Positions 30,718-38,297 of a DNA stretch of 43,624 bases are shown piece by piece. Every line of letters starts with the position of its first letter. The first letter of the stretch is position 1. The notes beneath the pieces are model-generated. The model was not told the origin of the DNA and made no database searches. It saw nothing but the letters and a program-made list of their open reading frames with translations. The stretch spans positions 1 to 43,624 of the forward strand of contig NZ_BDBY01000376.1 in the NCBI RefSeq assembly GCF_001613225.1. The letters run 5' to 3'. Position numbers and translations under genes: made by a program. The stretch comes from Nocardia pseudovaccinii NBRC 100343. GTDB taxonomy: Bacteria; Actinomycetota; Actinomycetes; Mycobacteriales; Mycobacteriaceae.

Positions 30718-32157
30718 GTGACTATGACAGCTACCGCATCCGAGGCCCGGACCGCCGCATCTACCGAGCACACCCCGGGCCGTTGGGGCCCGACGTTGTG
30801 GGCCGTGCTGTTCGTCGCCGGTCTGGCGATGTTCCTCGACGCACTCGACGTCTCGATGGTCGGCGTCGCGCTCCCGTCCATCGGATCCGAACTAGGGCTC
30901 AACACCGAGAGCCTGCAGTGGATCGTCAACGGCTACATCCTCGGCTACGGCGGCCTGCTGCTGCTCGGTGGCCGCGCCGCCGACCTGCTCGGCCGACGAC
31001 AGGTATTCCTCACGGCCCTTGTGGTTTTCGGACTCGCCTCACTCGCGGGCGGTCTGGTCGACGACGGTGCGCTGCTGATCGCCAGCCGCATCATCAAGGG
31101 CGTCGCCGCCGCATTCACCGCACCCGCCGCACTTTCGATCATCACCACCACCTTCAAGGAAGGTCACGATCGCAACCGCGCACTGTCGATCTTCACGGTC
31201 TTCGGCGCCACCGGTTACGCCTCCGGCCTGATCGTCTCGGGTCTGCTCACCGGCATCGACTGGCGACTGACCTTCTACGTCCCGGTGCTCGTCGTCGCGG
31301 CCGTGGTGGTTACCGCCTACTTCGTGGTGCCGCGCAATGTCGAGAAGGAACGGGGTCGCATCGATTTCGCCGGTGCCGCACTGCTGACCGGTGGCATGCT
31401 GGCCGCCGTCTACACCATCGTCACCGCACCCGAAAAGGGTCTCACCGCAACGGTTGTCGCGACCGCGGTAATCGCCGTCGCTCTGCTCAGCGCGTTCTTC
31501 GTGGTGGAGAACAGGGTGGCCCACCCGCTGGTGCGGCTGAGCATCTTCAAGGTGAAGTCGATCGTGCGCGCGAATCTGGCCGCACTGGCCATCTTCGGCT
31601 CCTACATCAGCTTCCAGACGATCGTATCGCTGTACCTGCAGAACACCCTGGGTTGGGAGCCGCTGAAGATGGCGCTGGCCCTGGCTCCGACGGGCATTAT
31701 CGTGGCGATCCTGTCGCCGGTCGCGGGCAAGCTGATCGACCGCTACGGCACCACGCCGATGATCATCGCCTCGATGACCTCGTTCGTGATCGGGTACGTC
31801 TGGTTCATCTCCTTCGGCGGTAGCGCCGACCCGACCTACGTCGTGGACTACCTGCCCGCCTTCCTGCTGCTCGGTCTCGGCTTCGCGCTCGGCTTCTCCT
31901 CGGTCATGGTGCAGGCCACCGAGGGCATCGCAGACCACGAGCAGGGGCTGGCCTCGGGACTGGTGCAGACCTCCGGCCAGATCGGTGGCGCGGTCGTACT
32001 CGCCGTGGTCACCGGGCTGATCAGCGGTGGCGCCGCCACCGGCATCGCGCAGTACCGGCCGGGTCTGTACCTGGTCACCGTGGTCGCGCTGGTCGGGCTG
32101 GTCGCCTCGGCCACCGCACTGCTGGCCCGTCGTCAGTTGGTCGCGGAAGCGGCGTAA
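30718..32157 (+). CDS. MFS transporter, DHA2 (EmrB/QacA-like), 14 TM
   Basis: 479 residues from GTG 30718; ATG 30724 is the only other candidate. Long hydrophobic runs suggest 14 helices. Helix 1 has FLDALDVSMVGVALPSIG, the DHA2 D1 motif; the first loop has LGGRAADLLGRRQVFL (motif A) and helix 5 has FGATGYASGLIVSGLLTGIDWRLTFYV (motif C and following). This subfamily extrudes drugs or metabolites by proton antiport. The promoter is strong but flanked by two palindromic operators, so the gene is probably inducible by its substrate through an unlinked repressor. A terminator follows and the next gene has its own regulation. Substrate unknown. Confidence 0.92.
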   Translation: MTMTATASEARTAASTEHTPGRWGPTLWAVLFVAGLAMFLDALDVSMVGVALPSIGSELGLNTESLQWIVNGYILGYGGLLLLGGRAADLLGRRQVFLTALVVFGLASLAGGLVDDGALLIASRIIKGVAAAFTAPAALSIITTTFKEGHDRNRALSIFTVFGATGYASGLIVSGLLTGIDWRLTFYVPVLVVAAVVVTAYFVVPRNVEKERGRIDFAGAALLTGGMLAAVYTIVTAPEKGLTATVVATAVIAVALLSAFFVVENRVAHPLVRLSIFKVKSIVRANLAALAIFGSYISFQTIVSLYLQNTLGWEPLKMALALAPTGIIVAILSPVAGKLIDRYGTTPMIIASMTSFVIGYVWFISFGGSADPTYVVDYLPAFLLLGLGFALGFSSVMVQATEGIADHEQGLASGLVQTSGQIGGAVVLAVVTGLISGGAATGIAQYRPGLYLVTVVALVGLVASATALLARRQLVAEAA

Positions 32158-32192
32158 CCGAACAGCCCGGGATCGGGCGAGCCAGTCACCCC

Positions 32193-32221
32193 ATGGGGGT
32201 CGCCGAAGCGGCGGCCCCCAT
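32193..32221 (+). terminator. Intrinsic terminator of the MFS gene
   Basis: ATGGGGGTCGCC (32193-32204) pairs with GGCGGCCCCCAT (32210-32221) with one T-G pair and the loop GAAGC, followed by TCGGCTTTTT. It lies 36 bases past the MFS stop. Confidence 0.88.
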
Positions 32222-32358
32222 TCGGCTTTTTCGGGCAAATCGTGCTCTGGGCCACATTTTGCTCGGAACCCGGTGCGCGCCAAGGATTTCGGAACGAACC
32301 ACGCATCCGGGGAGTTCCCGCTCCGCCGATAGGGCTTGGTGCGCGGCGATTTCGGTGT

Positions 32359-32364
32359 TAACTT
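32359..32364 (+). promoter_or_regulatory. -10 box of the cysteine-rich leader
   Basis: TAACTT fits TANNNT and ends seven bases before the ATG of the leader ORF, so transcription would start at the start codon. No convincing -35 box is seen, as is common for actinomycete promoters. Confidence 0.5.
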
Positions 32365-32371
32365 TGACCCC

Positions 32372-32476
32372 ATGTCTTCGAGCCGTCCGACCGCACTGCG
32401 GGTCACGTACGTGACCGCCGCACTGGGTCTGCGACTGCCGTTGACTCGCGAACTGTGTTGTTCCTGCTGCAGCTGA
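32372..32476 (+). CDS. Leader peptide ending in CCSCCS, candidate cysteine attenuator
   Basis: 34 codons from ATG 32372 to TGA 32474-32476: a polar start (MSSSRPTALRVTYVTAALGL), then RLPLTRELCCSCCS. Four of the last six codons are Cys (tgt tgt, tgc tgc), far above chance. The ORF appears leaderless. Established knowledge: leaderless short ORFs with Cys runs in mycobacteria act as cysteine-responsive attenuators, in which ribosome stalling at low Cys-tRNA changes downstream expression. Here the next gene, 84 bases on, is a ROK-family regulator rather than a known cysteine gene. Hairpins between the two could be the switch. The peptide itself probably has no other role. Coding nature is inferred from composition, promoter position and context. 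Confidence 0.7.
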   Translation: MSSSRPTALRVTYVTAALGLRLPLTRELCCSCCS

Positions 32477-32491
32477 GCCGCTCTTTCGGCT

Positions 32492-32541
32492 CGTGCGCTG
32501 CCCCGCCGCCGCACGTGTAGGCACGTCCCGTGGTACGGGAC
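32492..32541 (+). promoter_or_regulatory. Leader hairpins between the Cys-rich ORF and ROK gene
   Basis: CGTGCG (32492-32497) can pair with CGCACG (32510-32515), and GTCCCGT (32525-32531) with ACGGGAC (32535-32541) around GGT. The second stem ends seven bases before AAGGAA, the ribosome site of the ROK gene. A repeated GCACGT (32511-32516 and 32521-32526) lets the segments compete, so ribosome position on the leader could choose between structures. No T-run follows, suggesting control of translation or Rho access rather than intrinsic termination. Confidence 0.5.
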
Positions 32542-32560
32542 TTCAGCAAGGAATCTTCAT

Positions 32561-33826
32561 ATGTCCCTCACCCTTGATCGATCCGGCTCCAGGGTCGTAA
32601 CCGGTCGTGTCCGTGTCCAGCGTCCCGTCATCGCGCCGGAACTCCGCATCGCCGACAATCCGGCCGCAGCCGTGCTGCGCGCCGCGACCGGCGGTCCGGT
32701 TTCCCGTGACAATGCCGCGCGCACAACGGGTTTGAGCATCGCGACGGTCAACCGCCAAGTATCGGCGCTATTGGCCGCCGGACTGCTGCGCGAGCGACCC
32801 GATCTGACCGCATCGGGTGCGGTCGGCCGTCCGCGGGTGCCGTTCGAAATCGACCACGAGGCCTATCTGACCCTCGGCATCCACATCGGCGCCGCGGTCA
32901 CCAAGATCGTCGCAGCCGATCTGCGCGGGCGCATCCTCGGCGGGCTGGCGATCGCGACGCCGCAGACCGGTCAGGACTTCGCGACCACGACCGTCGCGCG
33001 CAGCGCCAAGGCCTTCCTGCAGCGCTGGCATCGGCGCAAACCACTCTGGGCCGGTGTGGCGATCGGTGGACGGGTCGATGCCGCGACCGGTGTCGTCGAT
33101 CACCCCAAGCTGGCTTGGCAAGGGGCGCAGGTCGGTTCGGTGCTCGGCGAGGTGCTCGAGCTGCCGGTCTCGGTTGCCCCGCACGTCGAGGCGATGGCCG
33201 CGTCGGAACTGCTGTTGCCGACCGGCGAGCCGCGTGGGACCACCGGCCCCGGCAGCAGCCTGTACTTCTATGTTCGCGAAACCGCCGGTATCGCAGTGAC
33301 TTTGGACGGCCGGGTGCATACCCCAAGCAGCGGCCCCGGTTCGATCGCGCACTTCCCGACCGGCTCCGATGTCGAATGCACCTGCGGACGGCGCGGCTGC
33401 CTCGAGGTGACCGTCGGTGATCGGTCGCTGCACGCCAGAGCCGTCGGTCGCGGAATCATTCCCGCGCACAAGGGCACCGGCGGCACCACCATCGCCGACC
33501 TGTACCGCGCCGCCGAGGCGGGCGCGGCGGATGCACAGGAGCTGCTCGCCGAGCGCGCCACCATCCTCGGACACACCGTCGCGATGGTCCGCGACATGCT
33601 CAATCCGGACCGCGTGATCCTAGGCGGCCAAGCGTTCACCGGCTACCGCCCCGCGGTCGCCCACGTTGCCCGCGCCTTCACCCAGTCCTCCCAACTTCCA
33701 GCGACCGACATCCGCATCAGCGGATTCGGCGGCAAGGTGCAGGAATTCGCGGCGGTGGTCACCTCACTCAGCGCCATCTACGCCGACCCCCTCGCCGCCA
33801 TCCGCCGCACAGCACTGAACGACTGA
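32561..33826 (+). CDS. ROK-family transcriptional regulator
   Basis: 421 residues from ATG 32561, with AAGGAA upstream. Residues about 40-90 form a winged helix (VLRAATGGPVSRDNAARTTGLSIATVNRQVSALLAAGLLRERP). The rest is a sugar-kinase-fold ROK domain: GIHIGAAVTKIVAADLRGRI resembles the ATP loop in weakened form (no DxGGT), and VECTCGRRGCLEVTV is the ROK zinc motif CxCGxxGCxE. It most resembles Rv0485 of M. tuberculosis as I recall it. The kinase active-site ExGH block reads SGPGSIAHFPTG, so it probably senses a sugar or derivative without phosphorylating it. Expression is likely set by the Cys-rich leader just upstream. The gene is followed by an 18-bp hairpin. Confidence 0.88.
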   Translation: MSLTLDRSGSRVVTGRVRVQRPVIAPELRIADNPAAAVLRAATGGPVSRDNAARTTGLSIATVNRQVSALLAAGLLRERPDLTASGAVGRPRVPFEIDHEAYLTLGIHIGAAVTKIVAADLRGRILGGLAIATPQTGQDFATTTVARSAKAFLQRWHRRKPLWAGVAIGGRVDAATGVVDHPKLAWQGAQVGSVLGEVLELPVSVAPHVEAMAASELLLPTGEPRGTTGPGSSLYFYVRETAGIAVTLDGRVHTPSSGPGSIAHFPTGSDVECTCGRRGCLEVTVGDRSLHARAVGRGIIPAHKGTGGTTIADLYRAAEAGAADAQELLAERATILGHTVAMVRDMLNPDRVILGGQAFTGYRPAVAHVARAFTQSSQLPATDIRISGFGGKVQEFAAVVTSLSAIYADPLAAIRRTALND

Positions 33827-33839
33827 CAGTTCGCCTGCA

Positions 33840-33877
33840 GGTCTTCTCGCCTACTTCAGGAAGTAGGCGAGAAGACC
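33840..33877. terminator. Perfect 18-bp hairpin, shared and overlapping a coding end
   Basis: GGTCTTCTCGCCTACTTC (33840-33857) pairs exactly with 33860-33877 around AG. It lies 13 bases after the ROK stop and at the same time contains the last codons of the convergent small membrane-protein gene (stop at 33851), so that gene encodes part of its own terminator. Confidence 0.75.
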
Positions 33878-34078
33878 GGTCAGCAACGGCGCCAACGTCG
33901 TGACCACCGCTCGGAATTGTGCTGTCGCCGTATTGGCGAGGCCCATCAGCTCAGTGAGTCGATTGTGTCCCGCTGTCCACTCGTCATCGGGCAGTTGCAC
34001 CAGCGCAATGCCGATCGGATACCAAAACCTTTGCGCGAATGTCTTGTTCAGATCGATGGTCGCCAGCTCCGACTCCAT
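33851..34078 (-). CDS. Small tail-anchored membrane protein, unknown
   Basis: 75 residues from ATG 34078, with GGGAGAG upstream. The start MESELATIDLNKTFAQRFWYPIGIALVQLPDDEWTAGHNRL is soluble and amphipathic; the end (FRAVVTTLAPLLTGLLAYFLK, residues 54-75) is a membrane helix, so the protein may be tail-anchored. A longer start at 34126 adds a Cys-rich piece without a ribosome site and is less likely. I recognise no family. It is convergent with the ROK gene and its C-terminal codons lie within the shared hairpin. Confidence 0.65.
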   Translation of the reverse strand: MESELATIDLNKTFAQRFWYPIGIALVQLPDDEWTAGHNRLTELMGLANTATAQFRAVVTTLAPLLTGLLAYFLK

Positions 34079-34212
34079 CGCACTCTCCCGTCCGCACACG
34101 CAAACGAGCGGCCGGGAGCAATGCAATCACAACGAGGCCCGCGCGGCTGGTCTTCCGCGATCGGTGGACGGCTGCCGACGAAATCGCTCGGCTCGCTGGA
34201 TGCTCCGAGGAC

Positions 34213-35823
34213 TTACGTGAAGAGAGCCTCGAGGGCGGTGATGAAGTACGGGAAGTGGCCTGCGAAGCGTTGCAGGTTGCGGTCGCGTTCGAAGGTGCCG
34301 AACCAGTAGAGGCCGGGCTGGGAGTCGGCGGCGAGGTTCAGGTCGCGGAAGGCGCGGATCCAGTTGTCGGCGCGGCCACCGATCACCATGAACGGCAGTG
34401 CGCGGGAGAAGACCAACTCCTGGTCGGCGGGTGGGATCTGCTCGCGGGTGGTCGCGTCGAGGCCGCGCTGTAGTGCGCGGATCCGGCCGACGAGTTCGCG
34501 GCCCTGGGCCGTGCGCACCGGTAGGAATCGCGGCAGCAGTACCGTCGCGACGCCTGCGAGCAGGATCGCGACGCCGACCAGTGCGCTGCCCGAGGTGAGC
34601 GCCAAGGCGATGGTCGCGGCGATACCGGCGACGATCAATGCCCCACCCAACAGGATCGGCAATCCGATGCGGGCCCGATCGATGAAAGCGCCGCGTTCGA
34701 CCGCATCGTCGAGCATTGCGCTGCGCACCGTTTGGGACTGCAGGCGTCCCGGCGCACGCAACTCACCGACGGTCACCGAATCGGTGCCGTCCGGCAGCAG
34801 TGCGCGGTAAACCGCCTTCTCGTAACCACGCAGCTGGTCATCGGGTGCGTTCACCCGGTCGATGCGCCAGTCGCTATCGCTGACGGGCGTGATCCAGATG
34901 TACCGGCGTACGGCGAGGTCGATCACCGTCGCGGCGATATCGCTCGGATCGGCATGTTCGTCGAGCAAGACGCCCGCCTCGCCGGGCAGGATACCGTCCG
35001 GAGAGGTGAACTGGACCTGCGTACCGTCGCGCAGCAGCGGATCGATCGTCTCCGAACCGGCTGTGGCGGCGGCGTTTTCCCGCCTGGTCTTGACCACATA
35101 GCCCGCCATCGCGGCCAGTGCGAGCAGCAGCACACCGAATGCGACGAGCACCGGAGTCGTGAAGGAGAAGGCGCCTGCCTCGCTGTTGTCGCGAATATCG
35201 GCGTTGGCGGGTACCGTGCCGGGCGGCAGCTGCAGGGTCAGGTCGATATTGTCGCCCTTGCGCAGGTCGGTCTGGCGCCAGTAGAGCACCCCGTCCGCCT
35301 CGATCTGCAGATCGGAGCATTGCCGAAGATTGCCGGGCGGGCCCAATTTGCAGTCCACCACGCCCATTTCGTAGCTCGGGCTGATCAGGGATGCGTCGAT
35401 CGATGCGACATCGGCATTGATGGTGCCGAGCCAGCGGAAGACCTGGGTGCCGGGTGCGTCGCTGACCGTGTTGTGGATCGCGTAGGTGAACGTCGATTCG
35501 CCCGGCTTGGCATCGATGGTGAACAGGTCGTTCGCGACCGTCGCGGTGCCGGGGCCTTTGGTATCGACATCGGTGACTTTGAAGACGCGTTCGACATCGT
35601 TGCCGACCTTGAGGCGCAGCGGCAGAGTCATTTTGAAGCCGCTGTCGGCGGGGACGGTCACCTTCTCGGTGACCTCGAGCACGCCCTCACGGCTCAGTTT
35701 CAGATCCGCGACAATATCGACGCCATCGGTTGCGGGCTCCGTGTGGGCAACCGGTGCGGCGGCCAGCATTCCCGCAGCGGCGAGAAGCAGCGCGCTCGCG
35801 ACGCCCCCCCGTAAAGTCAGCAT
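34213..35823 (-). CDS. DUF2207-domain membrane protein
   Basis: 536 residues. A signal peptide (LTLRGGVASALLLAAAGMLAAAPVAHTEP, cut near 30) precedes an outside beta-rich domain (about 35-225; DGVDIVADLKLSREGVLEVTEKVTVPADSG is the DUF2207 beginning; two Cys at 157 and 168 region may form a disulfide). A membrane helix follows (FTTPVLVAFGVLLLALAAMAGYVVKTRR, about 222-249), then a cytoplasmic winged-helix-like part (DPSDIAATVIDLAVRRYIWI), two helices (LPILLGGALIVAGIAATIALALTSGSALVGVAILLAGVATVLLP) and a C-terminal TTREQIPPADQELVFSRALPFMVIGG, usual for the family. Function unknown. It is divergent from the zinc-peptidase genes with a gap of 75 bases. Confidence 0.9.
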   Translation of the reverse strand: MLTLRGGVASALLLAAAGMLAAAPVAHTEPATDGVDIVADLKLSREGVLEVTEKVTVPADSGFKMTLPLRLKVGNDVERVFKVTDVDTKGPGTATVANDLFTIDAKPGESTFTYAIHNTVSDAPGTQVFRWLGTINADVASIDASLISPSYEMGVVDCKLGPPGNLRQCSDLQIEADGVLYWRQTDLRKGDNIDLTLQLPPGTVPANADIRDNSEAGAFSFTTPVLVAFGVLLLALAAMAGYVVKTRRENAAATAGSETIDPLLRDGTQVQFTSPDGILPGEAGVLLDEHADPSDIAATVIDLAVRRYIWITPVSDSDWRIDRVNAPDDQLRGYEKAVYRALLPDGTDSVTVGELRAPGRLQSQTVRSAMLDDAVERGAFIDRARIGLPILLGGALIVAGIAATIALALTSGSALVGVAILLAGVATVLLPRFLPVRTAQGRELVGRIRALQRGLDATTREQIPPADQELVFSRALPFMVIGGRADNWIRAFRDLNLAADSQPGLYWFGTFERDRNLQRFAGHFPYFITALEALFT

Positions 35824-35898
35824 GGCTGCCTACTCTAGACAAGTTGCTAAGCTGCGTCAGCGGCTGTAGGCGATCATGAGATGAGGGGGTACGGGGGC

Positions 35899-37044
35899 GT
35901 GACCCAACCACCGTACGGCTACGGGCCGGTTCCGCCTGGTGGACAACCGGTTCCGCCGCGTCCCGGTTCGCCATATGGGCAGCCCGGATATCGTCCCGCG
36001 CCGGGGCAGCCCGGATATGGCCAGCAGCCGGGTTATCCACCCGGTTACGGCCAACCCGGTTACGGTCCGCCGCCGGGGTATGGCCAGCAGCCCGGTTATC
36101 CGGCGCCCGGATACGGACAGCGCGCGCCGATGCCGCCGACGCCCTATGGCCCACCCGGACGTCCACCGCAGAAGCGCAAGGGTGGCGGCGGATGGATCGC
36201 GCTGCTGCTGATCATCGTCTTCGTGGTCGCGGGTGGCCTGGTGCGCGGCGCGTTTTCGCATGGCAGGCTCAGTAGCACCGCGTCGGGCCCCGGTCCGAGC
36301 ATGACCTATACGCCGGATTCGAACGGCGGGGTATCGGAAACCGGAACCAACCCCCTGCTGACCGATCCGAACACCACCTTAATCCCCGCGAAGTGCTCGT
36401 ACGCACCGTGGAGCACGCAGGTGGACACCGCGCGCAAGTTCTTCGAGACCGCCGCGAGCTGCCTCGAGTCGGCATGGAAACCCGTACTGGCACAGAAGAA
36501 TCTGCCGTTCCAGTCGCCGACACTGAATGTCAGCGCGAGCACGGACGGCATCACCACGCCGTGCACCGGTTCCACGAGTAATTTCGCCGCGTTCTATTGC
36601 CCGGCGAACAAGACGATCTACATGCCGCTCAGTCAGCTGCAGACCGATCTGTTCAAGGACAACTGGATCGTCTACCTCTCGGTCTTCGCCCACGAATACG
36701 GCCACCACGTGCAGGCGATGGCCGGAATCCTGCGCAAGGCCAACAGCGATCGCGTCGACGCGGGCGTGCGCAGTGAGAAGGGTTTGGAGCTCTCGCGCCG
36801 AATCGAGTTGCAGGCCAACTGCTTCGACGGCATGTATCTCGGCTCCTCGGCCAATGGCGGTTCGCTGACCACGGGGCAGATCACCCTCGCCCGCCGCGAC
36901 GCCCACGGCCGCGGTGACCAGCGCGGCGATATGCGCGATCACGGGACCGCGGACAACGGTGGCACGTGGTTCGAGATCGGCGTGGACAAAGACCGTGCGG
37001 CACAGTGCAATACGTTCACCGCGTCGGCCAGTTCGGTGTCGTGA
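35899..37044 (+). CDS. Neutral zinc metallopeptidase, membrane-bound, copy 1
   Basis: About 381 residues from GTG 35899, chosen because VTQPPYGYG matches the start of copy 2 (the frame is open from ATG 35881). Residues 1-95 are Pro/Gly/Tyr/Gln-rich repeats (GYGQQPGYPP-like), then a membrane helix (GWIALLLIIVFVVAGGLVRGAF) and a secreted domain. The active site is H265-E-Y-G-H269 (VFAHEYGHHVQAMAG), with ELQANCFDGMYLG supplying the third zinc ligand E303. This fits the putative neutral zinc metallopeptidase family (PF04228, YpfJ-like). Cys residues in the secreted part suggest disulfides. Substrate unknown. It is separated from its paralogue by four bases. Confidence 0.9.
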   Translation: MTQPPYGYGPVPPGGQPVPPRPGSPYGQPGYRPAPGQPGYGQQPGYPPGYGQPGYGPPPGYGQQPGYPAPGYGQRAPMPPTPYGPPGRPPQKRKGGGGWIALLLIIVFVVAGGLVRGAFSHGRLSSTASGPGPSMTYTPDSNGGVSETGTNPLLTDPNTTLIPAKCSYAPWSTQVDTARKFFETAASCLESAWKPVLAQKNLPFQSPTLNVSASTDGITTPCTGSTSNFAAFYCPANKTIYMPLSQLQTDLFKDNWIVYLSVFAHEYGHHVQAMAGILRKANSDRVDAGVRSEKGLELSRRIELQANCFDGMYLGSSANGGSLTTGQITLARRDAHGRGDQRGDMRDHGTADNGGTWFEIGVDKDRAAQCNTFTASASSVS

Positions 37045-37048
37045 CCAG

Positions 37049-38221
37049 ATGACGCAGCCGCCCTACGGCTACGGTTCGCCGCCCGGATATCAATCCGCAC
37101 CCGGATATCAGCGACCGCCGGGATATGGTCCGCCACAGGGTTATCCACCCGGTTACCGTCCGCCTTACGCGGCGCCGTACGGTCCGCCGATGCCGTATCA
37201 GCGGCCGGGTTATCCGCCGCGTCCGTACCCGCCGCGACGCCGGAGTTCGGGTGCTGGGCTGAGTGCGCTGCTCGGCGTACTGACGGCCATCGTCTTGGTC
37301 GTGGGACTGTTTGTCGTCTCGGCGATTTCGGCCGACAACGAGAAGAAGCGCAACCGCCCGTCGGCCTACACTCCGCCGACGCCGAGCTACACCTACACTC
37401 CGCCGACTTCGTCGACCTCCTCGCCGAGCCCGACATCGAGCGCCGCGGCGGCGACCACCAGTCGCGCCGCCGCGCCGACGACGACGAAACCCGCTGGGCC
37501 GCAACCTGTCGCGAAGCTCGGAGATAATCCGCTGTTCAGTGACACCGACACCGGGCTGATCAATGTCGAGTGCGGTTACCCGTCCTGGGCTGCGACGGCT
37601 GCCGCGGCCCAACGGTTCTTCGAGGCCGCCGCGGCTTGTCTGGACAAGAAGTGGCGGCCCGCCCTGCAGCGGTCGAATCTGCCCTTCTCCAGCCCGAATG
37701 TTCGGGCGCCCGCCCGAGCGGAGGACGAGCCATCGCCGTGTACCTCATCCGGTGGCAGCTATGCGGCGTTCTACTGTTCGGCGAACCATACGATCTACAT
37801 GCCGCTCGATCACATCCAGGTCGAGCAGTACGGCAATGATGCGGTGATCTACCTGGCGGTTTTCGCGCACGAGTACGGCCATCACGTGCAGGCGATCTCC
37901 GGGATGACACAGCAGATGAATACCGAACGCAGCGCGGCGGGCACCCGCAGCGCTCGAGGGCTGGAGTTGTCACGCCGCTTGGAGTTGCAAGCGCAGTGCT
38001 TCTCCGGAATGTACGTCGGCACATCGGTCTACGATGGCGCCTTTACCGATGCGCAGGGAGCTCGCGCCACGCAGGACACGTATGGGCGCGGCGACAAGAA
38101 GGGTGACGCGCGCGATCACGGCACCGGGCAGAACGCTGGGGACTGGTTCGCGCAGGGCTACAAGACCGACCGGACACCCCAGTGCAATACCTGGCTGGCA
38201 TCCTCGGACGACGTCGCGTAA
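37049..38221 (+). CDS. Neutral zinc metallopeptidase, membrane-bound, copy 2
   Basis: 390 residues from ATG 37049, four bases after the stop of copy 1, so certainly in one operon. It shares the plan: MTQPPYGYG lead with PGYQ/PPGY repeats, a membrane helix (SALLGVLTAIVLVVGLFVVSAI, about 70-92), a Ser/Thr/Ala/Pro linker (residues 100-160, TPTPSYTYTPPTSST-like), and a secreted peptidase domain with H274-E-Y-G-H278 and ELQAQCFSGMYVG. Cys positions correspond to those of copy 1 (CGYPSW, AACLDKKW, PCTSSGG, FYCSANHTIYMPL). Both copies keep all visible catalytic residues, so both are probably active and may differ in substrate. Confidence 0.9.
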   Translation: MTQPPYGYGSPPGYQSAPGYQRPPGYGPPQGYPPGYRPPYAAPYGPPMPYQRPGYPPRPYPPRRRSSGAGLSALLGVLTAIVLVVGLFVVSAISADNEKKRNRPSAYTPPTPSYTYTPPTSSTSSPSPTSSAAAATTSRAAAPTTTKPAGPQPVAKLGDNPLFSDTDTGLINVECGYPSWAATAAAAQRFFEAAAACLDKKWRPALQRSNLPFSSPNVRAPARAEDEPSPCTSSGGSYAAFYCSANHTIYMPLDHIQVEQYGNDAVIYLAVFAHEYGHHVQAISGMTQQMNTERSAAGTRSARGLELSRRLELQAQCFSGMYVGTSVYDGAFTDAQGARATQDTYGRGDKKGDARDHGTGQNAGDWFAQGYKTDRTPQCNTWLASSDDVA

Positions 38222-38297
38222 CCGGGTCGGTGGCCGCAACAGCCACGTCGTGACTTCGCGCTCTGCCGAGGTGCCGTGGCGGCGTTGGTGTTTCGTA

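Noticed and set aside
31039..32514. 491-codon open frame on the minus strand
   Set aside because: Antisense to the MFS gene and the Cys-rich leader; composition is that of a shadow frame.
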